Positions 8,207-17,355 of a stretch of DNA of 64,000 nt are shown here, piece by piece. Made by a program: the position numbers and the translations under genes. How positions within the stretch are numbered: the stretch's first letter is position 1; every line of letters starts with the position of its first letter. This DNA is from Paenibacillus taichungensis (GTDB lineage Bacteria; Bacillota; Bacilli; Paenibacillales; Paenibacillaceae), in the NCBI RefSeq assembly GCF_003287275.1, contig NZ_QEVW01000014.1, forward strand, positions 310,001-374,000. Direction: 5' to 3'. The notes beneath the pieces were generated by a model. That model ran no database searches. It was not told where the DNA came from and saw nothing but the letters and a program-made list of their open reading frames with translations.

Positions 8207-8328
8207 ATCACACTACTCCTTTTATTTTCTTGTAGCGGCAAGCTGATTCGTTTTCGTGTTAAAAACAGTCTTGTGCTCCGGATAGGATTTATATTACCTT
8301 GTCTACATTGTCCAGTAACTAGCGTGTT

Positions 8329-8357
8329 ACGCCAAAGTTCTTGCATAACACGCCAAA
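8329..8357 (-). promoter_or_regulatory. Tandem AraC-type binding repeats upstream of the SDR gene
   Basis: TTTGGCGT occurs twice on the minus strand (plus-strand 8350-8357 and 8329-8336) exactly 21 bp apart, two helical turns, as AraC-family activators prefer. The flanks also form an inverted repeat, GCGTGTTA and TAACACGC (8322-8353). The site is 120-150 bp upstream of the SDR start and just after the AraC gene stop. Confidence 0.55.
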
Positions 8358-8374
8358 TGATACAAAGCACTTAA

Positions 8375-9424
8375 TTAATGAAGAGTTGTTGATGCTGAGG
8401 GTCCTTCGGATCGTGAATTCGCACCTAAATATTCCGTACGCCAATTCGTTGGCGTATCCCCTTCCCATGAACGAAAGGCACGATAGAACGAGTTCTGGTC
8501 CTCGTATCCAATTAAGAAAGCCACTTCTTTAATGTCCAGTGTAGGGTCTGCCAAGTAGGCTCGTGCCTGCTCATGTCTGGCTTGTGTCAATAGATGCTTG
8601 AAACTGGTATTCTCTTCTGTAAGCCGGCGCTGCAAGGTCCGATCGCTCATACCCAATTCCTTGGCAACGACCTGAATGTCAGGGCGACCTCCTGTGAGAC
8701 TGCGTTTCATAATCCATTTGACCATCTCTGTAATAGAACGACTGCCCTGCTGTTCATCCAGCGATCGGTCCAGGGCGGGAGTAAGGATCTCCAGTAACTC
8801 TTCGTTGTATGAAAGAAACGAACGGTCCAAATCTTTACGATGTAAGGTGAGCCGATTACATGTTGCACCAATCCGAATTGGGCAGCCAAAATAAGTCTCA
8901 AGGGTGCGAACATCGCCCATGGTATGCGAAAATTCAACAAGCCGAGCGGTCAAAGGTTGACCTGTTCCCCGGCGCCCAAGTTCGAGGAGAAATGCCAATG
9001 TGACTCCAACCAGCAATGACGGACCTGGTTGTTCGTTAGTTAACCATTCCAGTTCAATTGAACAATCATCGCCTTCCTCAGTAATACGTAAGCTTTCAGG
9101 GGGACAAAGTTGTTTGTACCGAGCCATGCGGTGTAATGCATCACGGTAGTCACGCGCATGGTAGGTTGCTAATACACTTGGCGGGTATTTCCCTGTTTCA
9201 AAGACGGTTGCAAGCTTGATGATTGCTTCGGCCGTGTCACCGACGAGATCGGAATATGCCTGCCAGATCGCAAAATATTGAGCGGTCGTGACGGCTGGTT
9301 CAGTTATAATCGTGAGCGGCAGTTGTGCATTGCGCGCTACATCGTGGGCGGCAATCCCTAATTGATGCAAGCCTGTCCAAAACCCTACCGGGAATTTAAT
9401 ACGCTCAGAGGTGTGGGATTTCAT
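8375..9424 (-). CDS. AraC-family regulator with arabinose-binding-like N-terminal domain (OruR/ArgR type)
   Basis: 349 residues. The first 200 resemble the PF12625 N-terminal domain (QLPLTIITEPAVTTAQYFAIWQAYSDLVGD, LATVFETGKYPPSVLATYHARDYRDALHRMARYKQL), and residues 240-330 are the double helix-turn-helix of AraC (VAKELGMSDRTLQRRLTEENTSFKHLL, IKEVAFLIGYEDQNSFYRAFRSWEGDTPTNWR). This class usually senses small metabolites. AAGGAAGG precedes the start. The gene is followed by its likely target, the SDR gene. The composition is slightly more GC-rich than neighbours; transfer is possible but not demonstrable. Confidence 0.87.
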   Translation of the reverse strand: MKSHTSERIKFPVGFWTGLHQLGIAAHDVARNAQLPLTIITEPAVTTAQYFAIWQAYSDLVGDTAEAIIKLATVFETGKYPPSVLATYHARDYRDALHRMARYKQLCPPESLRITEEGDDCSIELEWLTNEQPGPSLLVGVTLAFLLELGRRGTGQPLTARLVEFSHTMGDVRTLETYFGCPIRIGATCNRLTLHRKDLDRSFLSYNEELLEILTPALDRSLDEQQGSRSITEMVKWIMKRSLTGGRPDIQVVAKELGMSDRTLQRRLTEENTSFKHLLTQARHEQARAYLADPTLDIKEVAFLIGYEDQNSFYRAFRSWEGDTPTNWRTEYLGANSRSEGPSASTTLH

Positions 9425-9528
9425 AAATACCTTCCTTCTGGGATTCTTTGCTTAATGATTCATCCACTGTACAGGGACTCTGATTCTTTTGCAATGTCTC
9501 CAATATTTTCTGGTCCCCAGAATAAAAC

Positions 9529-9565
9529 AAGAAACCAATGCGGGAACGTTCCGCATTGGTTTCTT
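9529..9565 (-). terminator. Strong terminator after the SLH phosphoesterase gene
   Basis: A perfect 15-bp stem (9529-9543 with 9551-9565, 7-nt loop) followed on the minus strand by a T-rich tract. It lies 18 bp beyond the stop of the SLH protein gene. Confidence 0.88.
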
Positions 9566-9582
9566 GGAAATTAGGTTTAGTG

Positions 9583-12500
9583 TTATTTCGATTGTTCAAG
9601 AAGCCCAACAATAAGTGTAACTGCTTCAGCACGGGTAGCTGTCTGCATCGGAGCAAATCGATTGCCACCTACACCGCCCACCAGACCTGCTTCCACGGCA
9701 GAAGCTACATAGGATACTGCCCATGCTGGGACATCCTTTGCATCTTTGAAATCAAGCTTCGCATTGGAATTCGTTTGGATTCCGCCAGCGCGTGCAATCA
9801 TAGTTACCATCTCTGCACGGCTAAGCGTCTTGCTAGGGCCGAACGAGCCATTTTCGTAACCATTGACAATGCCAGCGGACGCAGCTGCTGTAATATACGG
9901 TTTCGCCCAAGAAGGAATCTTGTTATCATCCGTATAGTAAATACTCTCGCTTACGGTATTCAGATTCAGGGCACGGCCCAGCATCGTAATGAACTCGGCA
10001 CGTGTGACTTTCTGATTCGGACGGAAGGTCTGATCACCATAACCATTGACGAATCCAGCCGCCAGGGCTTTATCAATTGCAGATTTTGCCCAGTGTCCAG
10101 CTGTATCTTTCAACGCTGGCGCTGTGCCTCCGTTTCCGTTATTGCCTGATCCAGTATCCGGTTTGTTGCCGGAATCAGTTCCGCTACCACTACCGCTGTT
10201 CGAACCGTTTCCAGTTGTTGTATCGCCACCGGTTCCTGAAGAGCCATTACTGCTGCCGGAACCGTTACCTGAGCCTGAACCGGAGCCAGGATTCGATGTT
10301 CCCGGGTTGGACGTTCCTGGTCCCGGATTTGATGGTTCTGTCTTCTTCACAATACCGAACTGATCAATAATGAACGGGGCTGCTCCGTTCAGATTTTGGT
10401 CAATTTCATACGTTACAGCTGTCAGTTTGCTGCCGTCAATCGTAATGCCTACAAAATTCTGTACCTGACTGCGCATTGGACGACGATTGTCATTCGGATC
10501 AGGGCCATATTTGGCTGCATGATTCTCTTCTGCACGTTCAAAAAGATTGTAATAAGCATCACCAAGACTTGTGCTCGGATTTTTATAATACACTTTTGGA
10601 CCAGCTGTTGCCGGGATCAAATAGATCGTGCCATCCGGATTCACAGAGTACTCGATTTTCTGTCCATTTTGCATCTCCGTGATCATTTCTGGCTGACGCG
10701 CTTTCCCCTGCTGATCAATCGGTTTTGTGCGGGCATAGATGTGATCATGTCCCTGGAGTACAAAATCGATGCCAAGCTCCGCCATGATCGGTGCAATCTT
10801 GGTACGTACACCGTTTGCTCCCATGATGTCGGAATCCGTTGCGTGATTTGACGTCGTGTACGGCCCTTTGTGAATGTTAACGATTATCCACTGGGATCCA
10901 TTCTTCTTGGCAGCCTGAACATCTTTCTTCAGCCACTCGACTTGCTCTAAAGAGAAGTTGTCATACTCGTCCGAATCCTCATTGGAGTTCAACACAACAA
11001 AATGCGCATTGCTGTAATCATAAGAATAGTAAGCTCCCGTCTCCGTAGCGGAATTCACCGGTGACTGGATGTTAAAATGATCGATAAACGCATAATTTTT
11101 GTCCTCATGGTTCCCTGCGGACGGAACGATGGTTGTATTTAAGAGGCTTTCTTGCGAATGCCCTAGCAGCCAGTTCCACTGTTCCTCTTTCACTCCATTA
11201 TCGACGATATCCCCGTTATGAACGACAAATTGTGCATCTGGTACTGTAGCCAATGCTTTGGCCAATGTCTCAGAGGATAGAATTGCCTCATCCTCTTCCT
11301 TCGCTTGTGTATCCGCCAGATCAATGAAAGTGAATTTTCCATTTTCCGGTGCTGTACGGAAGGTACCTGTCTCGCTCCATACTTGCTGAGAAGCATCGCC
11401 TACACGGAAATAATAAGTTGTATTAGCTTTCAGATCTGTCACTTCTGCTTTGTGCATCAGTTCTGTAGGAGCATTCGCAGGTTTTGCAGAGCGCCCTTGA
11501 ACCAATTTGGCTTGCGTGAAATCAGGTGTTGCAGCTGTTTTCTCTACAACCTGAAGGTCGCTATTCGTTACTTGATCGGAAGTGTACCACGTGAAGCCTT
11601 TGCTCTTGGTAGGATCTCCATGGAACGTTACCGTTACCTTGTTTACCTGTTCTGGAACAGGAACTGTATCCGATTCCTTGATGATTCCGAACGTATCCAC
11701 AATAAATGGCTCAGCATTATTTTTATTTTGGTCAATCTCATAGGTTATGGCGGACAGCTTCTCTCCATCAATGGTCAATGAAACGAAGTTCTGCACATGA
11801 CCTCTGGCCAAACTTGTAGTGTCTCCATATTGCCGTGCGTGGTTTTCCTCCGCACGCTCGAACAAGCTGAAGTACGCTTCACCCAGCGCCGGTTTTACGT
11901 TTTTGAAATATACTTTGGCCCCGGCAGTAGCAGGAATCATATAAATGGTTCCATCCGGTCTAACCGCGTACTCGATGCTCTGCCCATTGAAGGTCTCCGT
12001 TATTTTGGACACTTCTTCAGCCGTGCCATCGCTCTTGATCGGTTTCGTCCGTGCATAGATATGGTCATGTCCCTGAAGGACCAGATCAATCCCCAGTTCG
12101 TTCATGAGCGGGGCGATTTTTTTTCGTTCCCCATTTGCACCAATAATGTCGCTATCGGTAGCGTGATTCGATGTCGTGTATGGACCTTTATGAATGTTAA
12201 CGATAATCCACTTGGCTCCTGCGGCTTTTGCTTCCGCTACATCCTGCTTCATCCATGCGACTTGCTCATTCGAGAAGTTGGAGTACTCCGTTGAATTCTC
12301 GTTGGAGTTCAATACGATAAAATGGGCTTTGCTGTAATTATAAGAATAATATGCGCCTGTTTCCGTTGCAGCACCGTCTGGCTGCTTCACATTAAAATGC
12401 TCGTAGAACGCATAGTTGTTATTCTCATGATTGCCAGCAGATGGTGCAATGGTCGTGTTCATAAGACTGGCTTGCGAATGACTAAGCAGCCAATTCCATT

Positions 12501-13647
12501 CCTGCTCTGAAGTGCCATTCTCTACAACGTCTCCGTTATGGACGACAAATTCAGCATTCGGAACAGTCGCGAGTGCTTTGGACAGAGTAGATCCGGACAG
12601 GATCGCCTCATCCTCTTCCTTCGCTTGTGTATCCGTCAGGTCGATAAAGGTAAATGCTCCATCAACCGGAGCCGTTTTGAACGTTCCAACCTCACTCCAT
12701 ATGCCCAGATCCAGATCACCAACACGGAAAGAATAAGAAGTGTCAGGGGAAAGGCCTGTCGCTTCCGCCTTATGCACCATTTCTCCCGGGGAGTTGGAAG
12801 CTACGGTTGCACGCCCATTGAAACTTTGGGCCATACTAAAGTCGGCAACGCCTTCTTGGTTCGGCACCACTTGAACTGTGCTCTGTGCAGATGCAAGAGG
12901 AGTATACCAGGTAAAGCCTTTGCTACTTGTTGCATCTCCATAGAAGGTAACCGTTACTTTGCTGATATCCAGCGATGGCGCGTTAGCCAAGGCTTTAAGT
13001 TCCATGTCAAAATACAGGTCCGAGCTGCTGTCGCTCTGTTGATGTACTTCGACCGCAATTTCGTTTGAGCCATCACGTAAATTGGCTTTCATCGGCGCAG
13101 TGAGGTCAATATCCTCATACATTACCGGCAAATCCTTACCAGAAGTTGCTTTGGTAGAGTACTCAATCTCGCCGTCCGGCATGCCAAAACGAATGACTTC
13201 CACACCATTCACATAGATCACTGCACCGTCATCAATACCGAATGTGCCGAGAATTTGACCATAATCGTCAATTTGGTCCTTGTTAACGGTAAGGTTTGTC
13301 CGAAAATAGGTTGTACGGGGTTTGAATTTTTTGTCCAGACCGTAACTGACTTCCGTTTGAAGAGGTCCAAAATAGGAAGTGCTTACGCCATTACCATTGT
13401 CTTTATAACCGAATGGAGCTAGTCCCGAATTCCAGGACGAATCATCGTATGAAGCACGCCAATCCGATTGCAGATCCTGTCCCTGATCGAAATAATTCCA
13501 ATTGGCATTACGCTGTAATAGCATCTCAGGCTCCGACAATGATGCGGCTTGGGCTGAATTAACTCCCCCAAATCCCGCAAGCCATCCGAATATCAAAGCA
13601 ATCGATAACAGGATGGATAACACTTTTTTGTAGAGGTGACTGATCAT
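9583..13647 (-). CDS. S-layer-anchored protein with two tandem purple-acid-phosphatase-like modules
   Basis: 1354 residues from an ATG at 13647 with AAAGGAGAG upstream (the frame runs 26 codons further without such a site). A signal peptide ends near residue 34 (NSAQA). Residues 40-230 look like a beta-sandwich. Two copies of an N-terminal PAP-like/FN3 domain plus metallophosphoesterase follow, offset by exactly 440 codons. Each has the metal-site series D-x-D-T-Q, HNGD, AGNHE, VNIHKGPYTTSNHA and GHDHIYART (copy 1 near residues 340-530, copy 2 near 780-970). A Gly/Ser/Asn-rich linker (about 1100-1170) leads to three SLH repeats for cell-wall polysaccharide attachment. The product probably hydrolyses phosphate esters or nucleotides outside the cell; the substrate is not visible. 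All expected metal ligands remain in both copies. It is monocistronic. Confidence 0.9.
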   Translation of the reverse strand: MISHLYKKVLSILLSIALIFGWLAGFGGVNSAQAASLSEPEMLLQRNANWNYFDQGQDLQSDWRASYDDSSWNSGLAPFGYKDNGNGVSTSYFGPLQTEVSYGLDKKFKPRTTYFRTNLTVNKDQIDDYGQILGTFGIDDGAVIYVNGVEVIRFGMPDGEIEYSTKATSGKDLPVMYEDIDLTAPMKANLRDGSNEIAVEVHQQSDSSSDLYFDMELKALANAPSLDISKVTVTFYGDATSSKGFTWYTPLASAQSTVQVVPNQEGVADFSMAQSFNGRATVASNSPGEMVHKAEATGLSPDTSYSFRVGDLDLGIWSEVGTFKTAPVDGAFTFIDLTDTQAKEEDEAILSGSTLSKALATVPNAEFVVHNGDVVENGTSEQEWNWLLSHSQASLMNTTIAPSAGNHENNNYAFYEHFNVKQPDGAATETGAYYSYNYSKAHFIVLNSNENSTEYSNFSNEQVAWMKQDVAEAKAAGAKWIIVNIHKGPYTTSNHATDSDIIGANGERKKIAPLMNELGIDLVLQGHDHIYARTKPIKSDGTAEEVSKITETFNGQSIEYAVRPDGTIYMIPATAGAKVYFKNVKPALGEAYFSLFERAEENHARQYGDTTSLARGHVQNFVSLTIDGEKLSAITYEIDQNKNNAEPFIVDTFGIIKESDTVPVPEQVNKVTVTFHGDPTKSKGFTWYTSDQVTNSDLQVVEKTAATPDFTQAKLVQGRSAKPANAPTELMHKAEVTDLKANTTYYFRVGDASQQVWSETGTFRTAPENGKFTFIDLADTQAKEEDEAILSSETLAKALATVPDAQFVVHNGDIVDNGVKEEQWNWLLGHSQESLLNTTIVPSAGNHEDKNYAFIDHFNIQSPVNSATETGAYYSYDYSNAHFVVLNSNEDSDEYDNFSLEQVEWLKKDVQAAKKNGSQWIIVNIHKGPYTTSNHATDSDIMGANGVRTKIAPIMAELGIDFVLQGHDHIYARTKPIDQQGKARQPEMITEMQNGQKIEYSVNPDGTIYLIPATAGPKVYYKNPSTSLGDAYYNLFERAEENHAAKYGPDPNDNRRPMRSQVQNFVGITIDGSKLTAVTYEIDQNLNGAAPFIIDQFGIVKKTEPSNPGPGTSNPGTSNPGSGSGSGNGSGSSNGSSGTGGDTTTGNGSNSGSGSGTDSGNKPDTGSGNNGNGGTAPALKDTAGHWAKSAIDKALAAGFVNGYGDQTFRPNQKVTRAEFITMLGRALNLNTVSESIYYTDDNKIPSWAKPYITAAASAGIVNGYENGSFGPSKTLSRAEMVTMIARAGGIQTNSNAKLDFKDAKDVPAWAVSYVASAVEAGLVGGVGGNRFAPMQTATRAEAVTLIVGLLEQSK

Positions 13648-13800
13648 AATTCTCTCCTTTGTATGTATGATTGGTTGGCTTATGTAAATCCAAACAGGCC
13701 TAGCATAACAAGGGAAGATCAGCATCCGGTTAGCGGGAAGTAAAACTTATGTAAACTCTTACATTTATTAAACTTATAATTTCGATAACATTTCAAGTTA

Positions 13801-13823
13801 ACATAATAATTAATATGGTTTTC
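13801..13823. promoter_or_regulatory. Element shared with the PTS promoter
   Basis: ACATAATAATTA followed by ATATGGTTTTC. The same two blocks, with four extra bases between, occur at 17133-17158 upstream of the PTS gene. It lies between the divergent SLH protein gene and the RpiR regulator gene, 120 bp before the regulator start. It is a candidate binding site for that regulator. The rest of 13648-13943 is AT-rich with no gene seen. Confidence 0.4.
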
Positions 13824-13943
13824 ACTCCTATTTAGATAAAATATACTCACTATTTTTAAAGTTTGATGAATTGGCTTTTAGGAAGTAGACTAATGAGGAC
13901 AGACTATACAAAAGTTAACATGTTCTGGGAAAGGGGATTCGTA

Positions 13944-14747
13944 ATGTCATCCAGTGTCATTGACATGCTGCAGCTTGAATACCAGCGTTTTTCAGCAAAA
14001 GAAAAGGAAATCGCTGATTATGTGATGCGCAATAAATCATCCATTAATAACATTAATATTAGGGATTTGGCTGCTTACACCAATGCCTCCATGTCGACCA
14101 TTACTCGATTTTGTAAAAAAGTAGGTTGTTCTACATTTGTAGATTTTAAAATTCGGCTTAACCGTGAAGTGGATCAACCCCGCAATCAAACGGATTTCTT
14201 TATAAGAACACAGCAGATCCACAATGATATCATTAACGCAACCGCAGAAATGCTGGATACCGACAGGATTGAACAAGTGGTCCAGTACATAAAAAAAGCA
14301 CGCAAAATCTATGTTTATGGTTTGGGAAGTTCAGGTTTATCTGCACTGGAGTTCAAATACAGACTAATGCGGATGGATATCGTCATTGATGCGGTGACGG
14401 ATTCGCACATGATGATCATGAGCGCTTCCCTTTTGGGTGAAGATGATCTGGTCATTGGTTTATCCAATTCAGGACGAACACTGGAAGTCAGTGATGCATT
14501 AAATGCAGCCAAAAAAAGAGGAAGCAAAGTTGTTGGAATTACTAATTTTGATCACACACCGCTGTCTGAAGTCTCGGATTTATGCATTTTCACACCCGAT
14601 ATCGGGCGAACCGGAGATGTACACTTCATCAACAGCCAATTGGCTATCATTTACATCCTGGATGTGATTTCTCTTCTATTACTTGAAGATGAACATTTAC
14701 TCCATGCGCGGCAGCAAACGTTAAAAGCTCTTTATTCAGCTGAATAA
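13944..14747 (+). CDS. MurR/RpiR-family regulator with SIS domain
   Basis: 267 residues. Residues 1-75 are the RpiR helix-turn-helix (FSAKEKEIADYVMRNKSSINNINIRDLAAYTNASMSTITRFCKKVG); residues 110-240 are a SIS sugar-isomerase-like domain (ARKIYVYGLGSSGLSALEFKYRLMRMD, VIGLSNSGRTLEVSDAL, KVVGITNFD) that binds a phosphosugar effector. The start at 13944 is chosen over an upstream ATG (13863) because AAAGGGG precedes it and because the family begins there. The gene is convergent with nanE and the PTS gene, so ManNAc-6-P or GlcNAc-6-P is a plausible effector. Confidence 0.88.
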   Translation: MSSSVIDMLQLEYQRFSAKEKEIADYVMRNKSSINNINIRDLAAYTNASMSTITRFCKKVGCSTFVDFKIRLNREVDQPRNQTDFFIRTQQIHNDIINATAEMLDTDRIEQVVQYIKKARKIYVYGLGSSGLSALEFKYRLMRMDIVIDAVTDSHMMIMSASLLGEDDLVIGLSNSGRTLEVSDALNAAKKRGSKVVGITNFDHTPLSEVSDLCIFTPDIGRTGDVHFINSQLAIIYILDVISLLLLEDEHLLHARQQTLKALYSAE

Positions 14748-14780
14748 ACAAACAGCCAACTTGATTCGTTGGCTGTTTGT
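14748..14780. terminator. Bidirectional terminator between the RpiR gene and nanE
   Basis: ACAAACAGCCAAC and GTTGGCTGTTTGT form a 13-bp perfect stem with a 7-nt loop, placed immediately after the RpiR stop and 15 bp beyond the nanE stop, flanked by AT-rich sequence on both sides. Confidence 0.87.
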
Positions 14781-14794
14781 TCATTTCTCTTTTT

Positions 14795-15520
14795 TTATTG
14801 GACAGAAGGAGAAGACTGCTTCAATTTTGCAATTTCAGAGACAAAACGTTCCGTAATTTGTTGCGGGCGGGTAATGGCTCCTCCCACAACTACACAATAG
14901 ACTCCAGCTTCCAGACACGTTGCCGCCATCTCCGGTGTCATGATATTCCCTTCCGCAACAACAGGCGTTTGTACGCTAGATAAAATTTCCCTCAAGGCTG
15001 CAAATTGATTATCGTACAGTTTAAGCCCTGCTGTCTCCTCTGTATATCCAACCAATGTAGAAGAGATCAGGTCAAAACCAAGTCGTTCTGCATTAATGGC
15101 TTCCTCTTTGGTTGAAATGTCCCCCATTAATAGAAGTTGAGGATGTTTGGTGCGGATTTCCTTTACGAATTCATCCAGTGTTTTACCGTCCGGCCGCGCA
15201 CGCAAAGTGGCGTCAACCGCAACAACCTCTGCATGAACCTCGGCAAGCTCATCCACTTCCAAGATCGTTGGTGTAATGAATACGGGATTGGTTCCGTAGT
15301 TTCTTTTCACAATGCCTATGACGGGAAGATCAACCTGCTCCTTGATCTCTTTCACATCTGCCGCCGTATTCGCACGAATGCCGATGGCTCCTCCCTCTTT
15401 TGCTGCGACTGCCATGCGTCCCATGATCAGCGAACTATGAAGCGGCTCATGCTCCAAAGCCTGACATGATACAACGAGACCACCTTGTAAACCTAAGTTA
15501 TCTAATTTATCTAAATTCAT
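14795..15520 (-). CDS. nanE: N-acetylmannosamine-6-phosphate 2-epimerase NanE
   Basis: 241 residues, normal for NanE (about 230). A TIM barrel that converts ManNAc-6-P to GlcNAc-6-P. Motifs include [17 protein letters not shown] at the N-terminus, [78 protein letters not shown] and [15 protein letters not shown]. The start is five bases after the PTS stop, with GGAG in the end of the PTS gene, so the two are translationally close. No nanA, nagA or nagB is present, so the rest of the pathway is elsewhere. Confidence 0.95.
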   Translation of the reverse strand: MNLDKLDNLGLQGGLVVSCQALEHEPLHSSLIMGRMAVAAKEGGAIGIRANTAADVKEIKEQVDLPVIGIVKRNYGTNPVFITPTILEVDELAEVHAEVVAVDATLRARPDGKTLDEFVKEIRTKHPQLLLMGDISTKEEAINAERLGFDLISSTLVGYTEETAGLKLYDNQFAALREILSSVQTPVVAEGNIMTPEMAATCLEAGVYCVVVGGAITRPQQITERFVSEIAKLKQSSPSVQ

Positions 15521-15525
15521 TGCAA

Positions 15526-17100
15526 TTACTCCGTTTCCATAATTTCTTCGATTTCATTTTTGATCACCGTAACCTGAGGGCCATAAATAACCTGCACTCC
15601 GTTACCGACAAGTACTACCCCTTTGGCTCCTGTAGCTGTAAGCGCATCCTTTTGAACTTTCTCGATATCCTTCACAGATACGCGAAGCCGTGTTGCACAG
15701 CAATCCAATTCATTAATGTTGTCTGCACCTCCAAGTCCATTCAGGATAGCAATGGAGCGTTCTTCACCCTTCGCTGATGCGGTTGTATTGGAGGGCTGAC
15801 TTTGCGTTTTGGTGTCTGGCTCCGATGTTACCTCTTCCTCACGTCCCGAAGTTTTTAAATTCAGCTTCACGATCAAGATTCGGAAGGTGAAGTAATAAAG
15901 GAAGAACCAGACCACACCGATGATGGGAACGATAATCCAGTTGGTTTTGGCATTACCTTGAAGTACCCCGAATAAGATAAAGTCGATTAATCCCCCTGAA
16001 AAAGTCTGACCAATTGTAATCTCAAAAATATGCGACAGCATAAATGCCAAGCCATCAAATACGGCGTGAATGACATACAGGATTGGAGCAACAAACAGGA
16101 ATGAGAATTCCAGAGGCTCCGTAATTCCTGTCAAGAACGAAGTGAGGGCCGCAGACAACATCAGTCCGCCAACTACTTTTTTACGTTCAGGCTTGGCCGT
16201 ATGATAAATAGCGAGCGCCGCACCGAGCAGACCAAACATCATCGTGATGAAACGACCTGACATAAATCGGGATGTACCCGAGAAGAACTTCTCGGTTGCA
16301 GGATCTCCCAGTTGAGCAAAGAAAATATTCTGTGTTCCTTCGTAAACTTTTCCCGCAACTTCCATTGTTCCGCCAACTCCCGTCTGCCAGAAAGGCAGAT
16401 AAAAGATGTGGTGCAACCCAAGTGGACCCAGCATCCGTAAAATAAATCCGTACAACAGTGTTCCGATATACCCAGTTCTATCGACCAAACCTCCAAGCTG
16501 CGTTATGCCAAGCTGGATCGTTGGCCAGATCAAGAACAAAGCAATACCAATAAAGATGGCCGCAAAAGATGAAACGATAGGAATGAAACGTGAACCTCCA
16601 AAGAATCCTAAGAATTGAGGAAGTTCTATTTTGTTGTACCGATTATGAAGCCATGCGGTAACTAAACCGACAACGATCCCTCCGAGTACACCAGTTTGCA
16701 AGGTTTGGATTCCAAGTACCATACCTTGACCGGCACCAGCCAAATGATCTGCCGCAAGTTTACCCGAATTGACAAGCATCGCATTGATCGATGCATTCAT
16801 GACCAGATAGGCAAGTCCAGCTGCCAAACCTGCTGTACCTTTGTCCGCCCTGGCGAGTCCGACGGCTACACCAATGGCAAAGATCAAAGCAAGATTATCA
16901 AATACAATACTTCCTGCACTGCTCATCACCGTAAACACTTGCTGCAACCATGTGATCTGCAAAAATGGATACGAGTTAATCGTATTGGCGTTGGACAAGG
17001 CCCCTCCAATCCCCAGTAATAGACCCGCCGCTGGTAAAACAGCAATAGGAAGCATGAACGATTTACCAAACTTCTGAGCCTTCTCAAAATATTGCTTCAC
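15526..17100 (-). CDS. PTS IIC-IIB transporter of the glucose/N-acetylglucosamine family
   Basis: 524 residues from a GTG at 17100 behind AGAGGTGG. The membrane IIC domain spans about residues 1-400 ([77 protein letters not shown] with the conserved GITEPLE). After a polar linker comes IIB with the phospho-Cys motif [12 protein letters not shown] and VQVIYGPQV. There is no IIA domain, so phosphate must come from a IIA encoded elsewhere. With nanE it would import and process an N-acetylated hexosamine, most simply ManNAc. Upstream are cre-like boxes and an inverted repeat. Confidence 0.9.
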   Translation of the reverse strand: MKQYFEKAQKFGKSFMLPIAVLPAAGLLLGIGGALSNANTINSYPFLQITWLQQVFTVMSSAGSIVFDNLALIFAIGVAVGLARADKGTAGLAAGLAYLVMNASINAMLVNSGKLAADHLAGAGQGMVLGIQTLQTGVLGGIVVGLVTAWLHNRYNKIELPQFLGFFGGSRFIPIVSSFAAIFIGIALFLIWPTIQLGITQLGGLVDRTGYIGTLLYGFILRMLGPLGLHHIFYLPFWQTGVGGTMEVAGKVYEGTQNIFFAQLGDPATEKFFSGTSRFMSGRFITMMFGLLGAALAIYHTAKPERKKVVGGLMLSAALTSFLTGITEPLEFSFLFVAPILYVIHAVFDGLAFMLSHIFEITIGQTFSGGLIDFILFGVLQGNAKTNWIIVPIIGVVWFFLYYFTFRILIVKLNLKTSGREEEVTSEPDTKTQSQPSNTTASAKGEERSIAILNGLGGADNINELDCCATRLRVSVKDIEKVQKDALTATGAKGVVLVGNGVQVIYGPQVTVIKNEIEEIMETE

Positions 17101-17123
17101 AGTGATCCACCTCTCTAAAACTA

Positions 17124-17184
17124 TTTTCATTTACATAATAATTATGAAAATGGTTTTCGTCAACACAATTTTAAATCGCTTTCA
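17124..17184 (-). promoter_or_regulatory. PTS-nanE control region: inverted repeat and two cre-like boxes
   Basis: TTTTCAT (17124-17130) and ATGAAAA (17144-17150) form an inverted repeat around the ACATAATAATTA block. TGAAAATGGTTTTC (17145-17158) and, on the minus strand, TGAAAGCGATTTAA (17171-17184) each differ by one base from the CcpA cre consensus. This suggests carbon catabolite repression plus control by the RpiR regulator. Confidence 0.5.
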
Positions 17185-17274
17185 TTACGTGTGAGGTCTA
17201 ATCATTTGATGAATAACCCGGTTCAAATATAATTATTTCCAGCGTATCAAAGCTCAGTCTTTTCGGTTCAATGC

Positions 17275-17304
17275 AAAAAAAAGCCGCCAGTATGGCGACT
17301 TTAT
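17275..17304 (-). terminator. Terminator at the end of the seven-gene glycan operon
   Basis: AAAG-CGCC and GGCG-CTTT pair with one mismatch around a 5-nt loop, followed by eight T on the minus strand. It lies about 50 bp beyond the GH106-like gene. It belongs to a terminator type recurring at 43241, 57470 and 59106. Confidence 0.75.
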
Positions 17305-17355
17305 TGCGTTCATATTCTTCCCCGACGAATCCAAAACCTAAACCTGAATCGTGGA

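Noticed and set aside
9538-13068. Several long plus-strand ORFs opposite the SLH protein gene
   Set aside because: They have no ribosome sites, no recognisable domains, and lie opposite a clearly coding frame with repeated structure; they are shadows.
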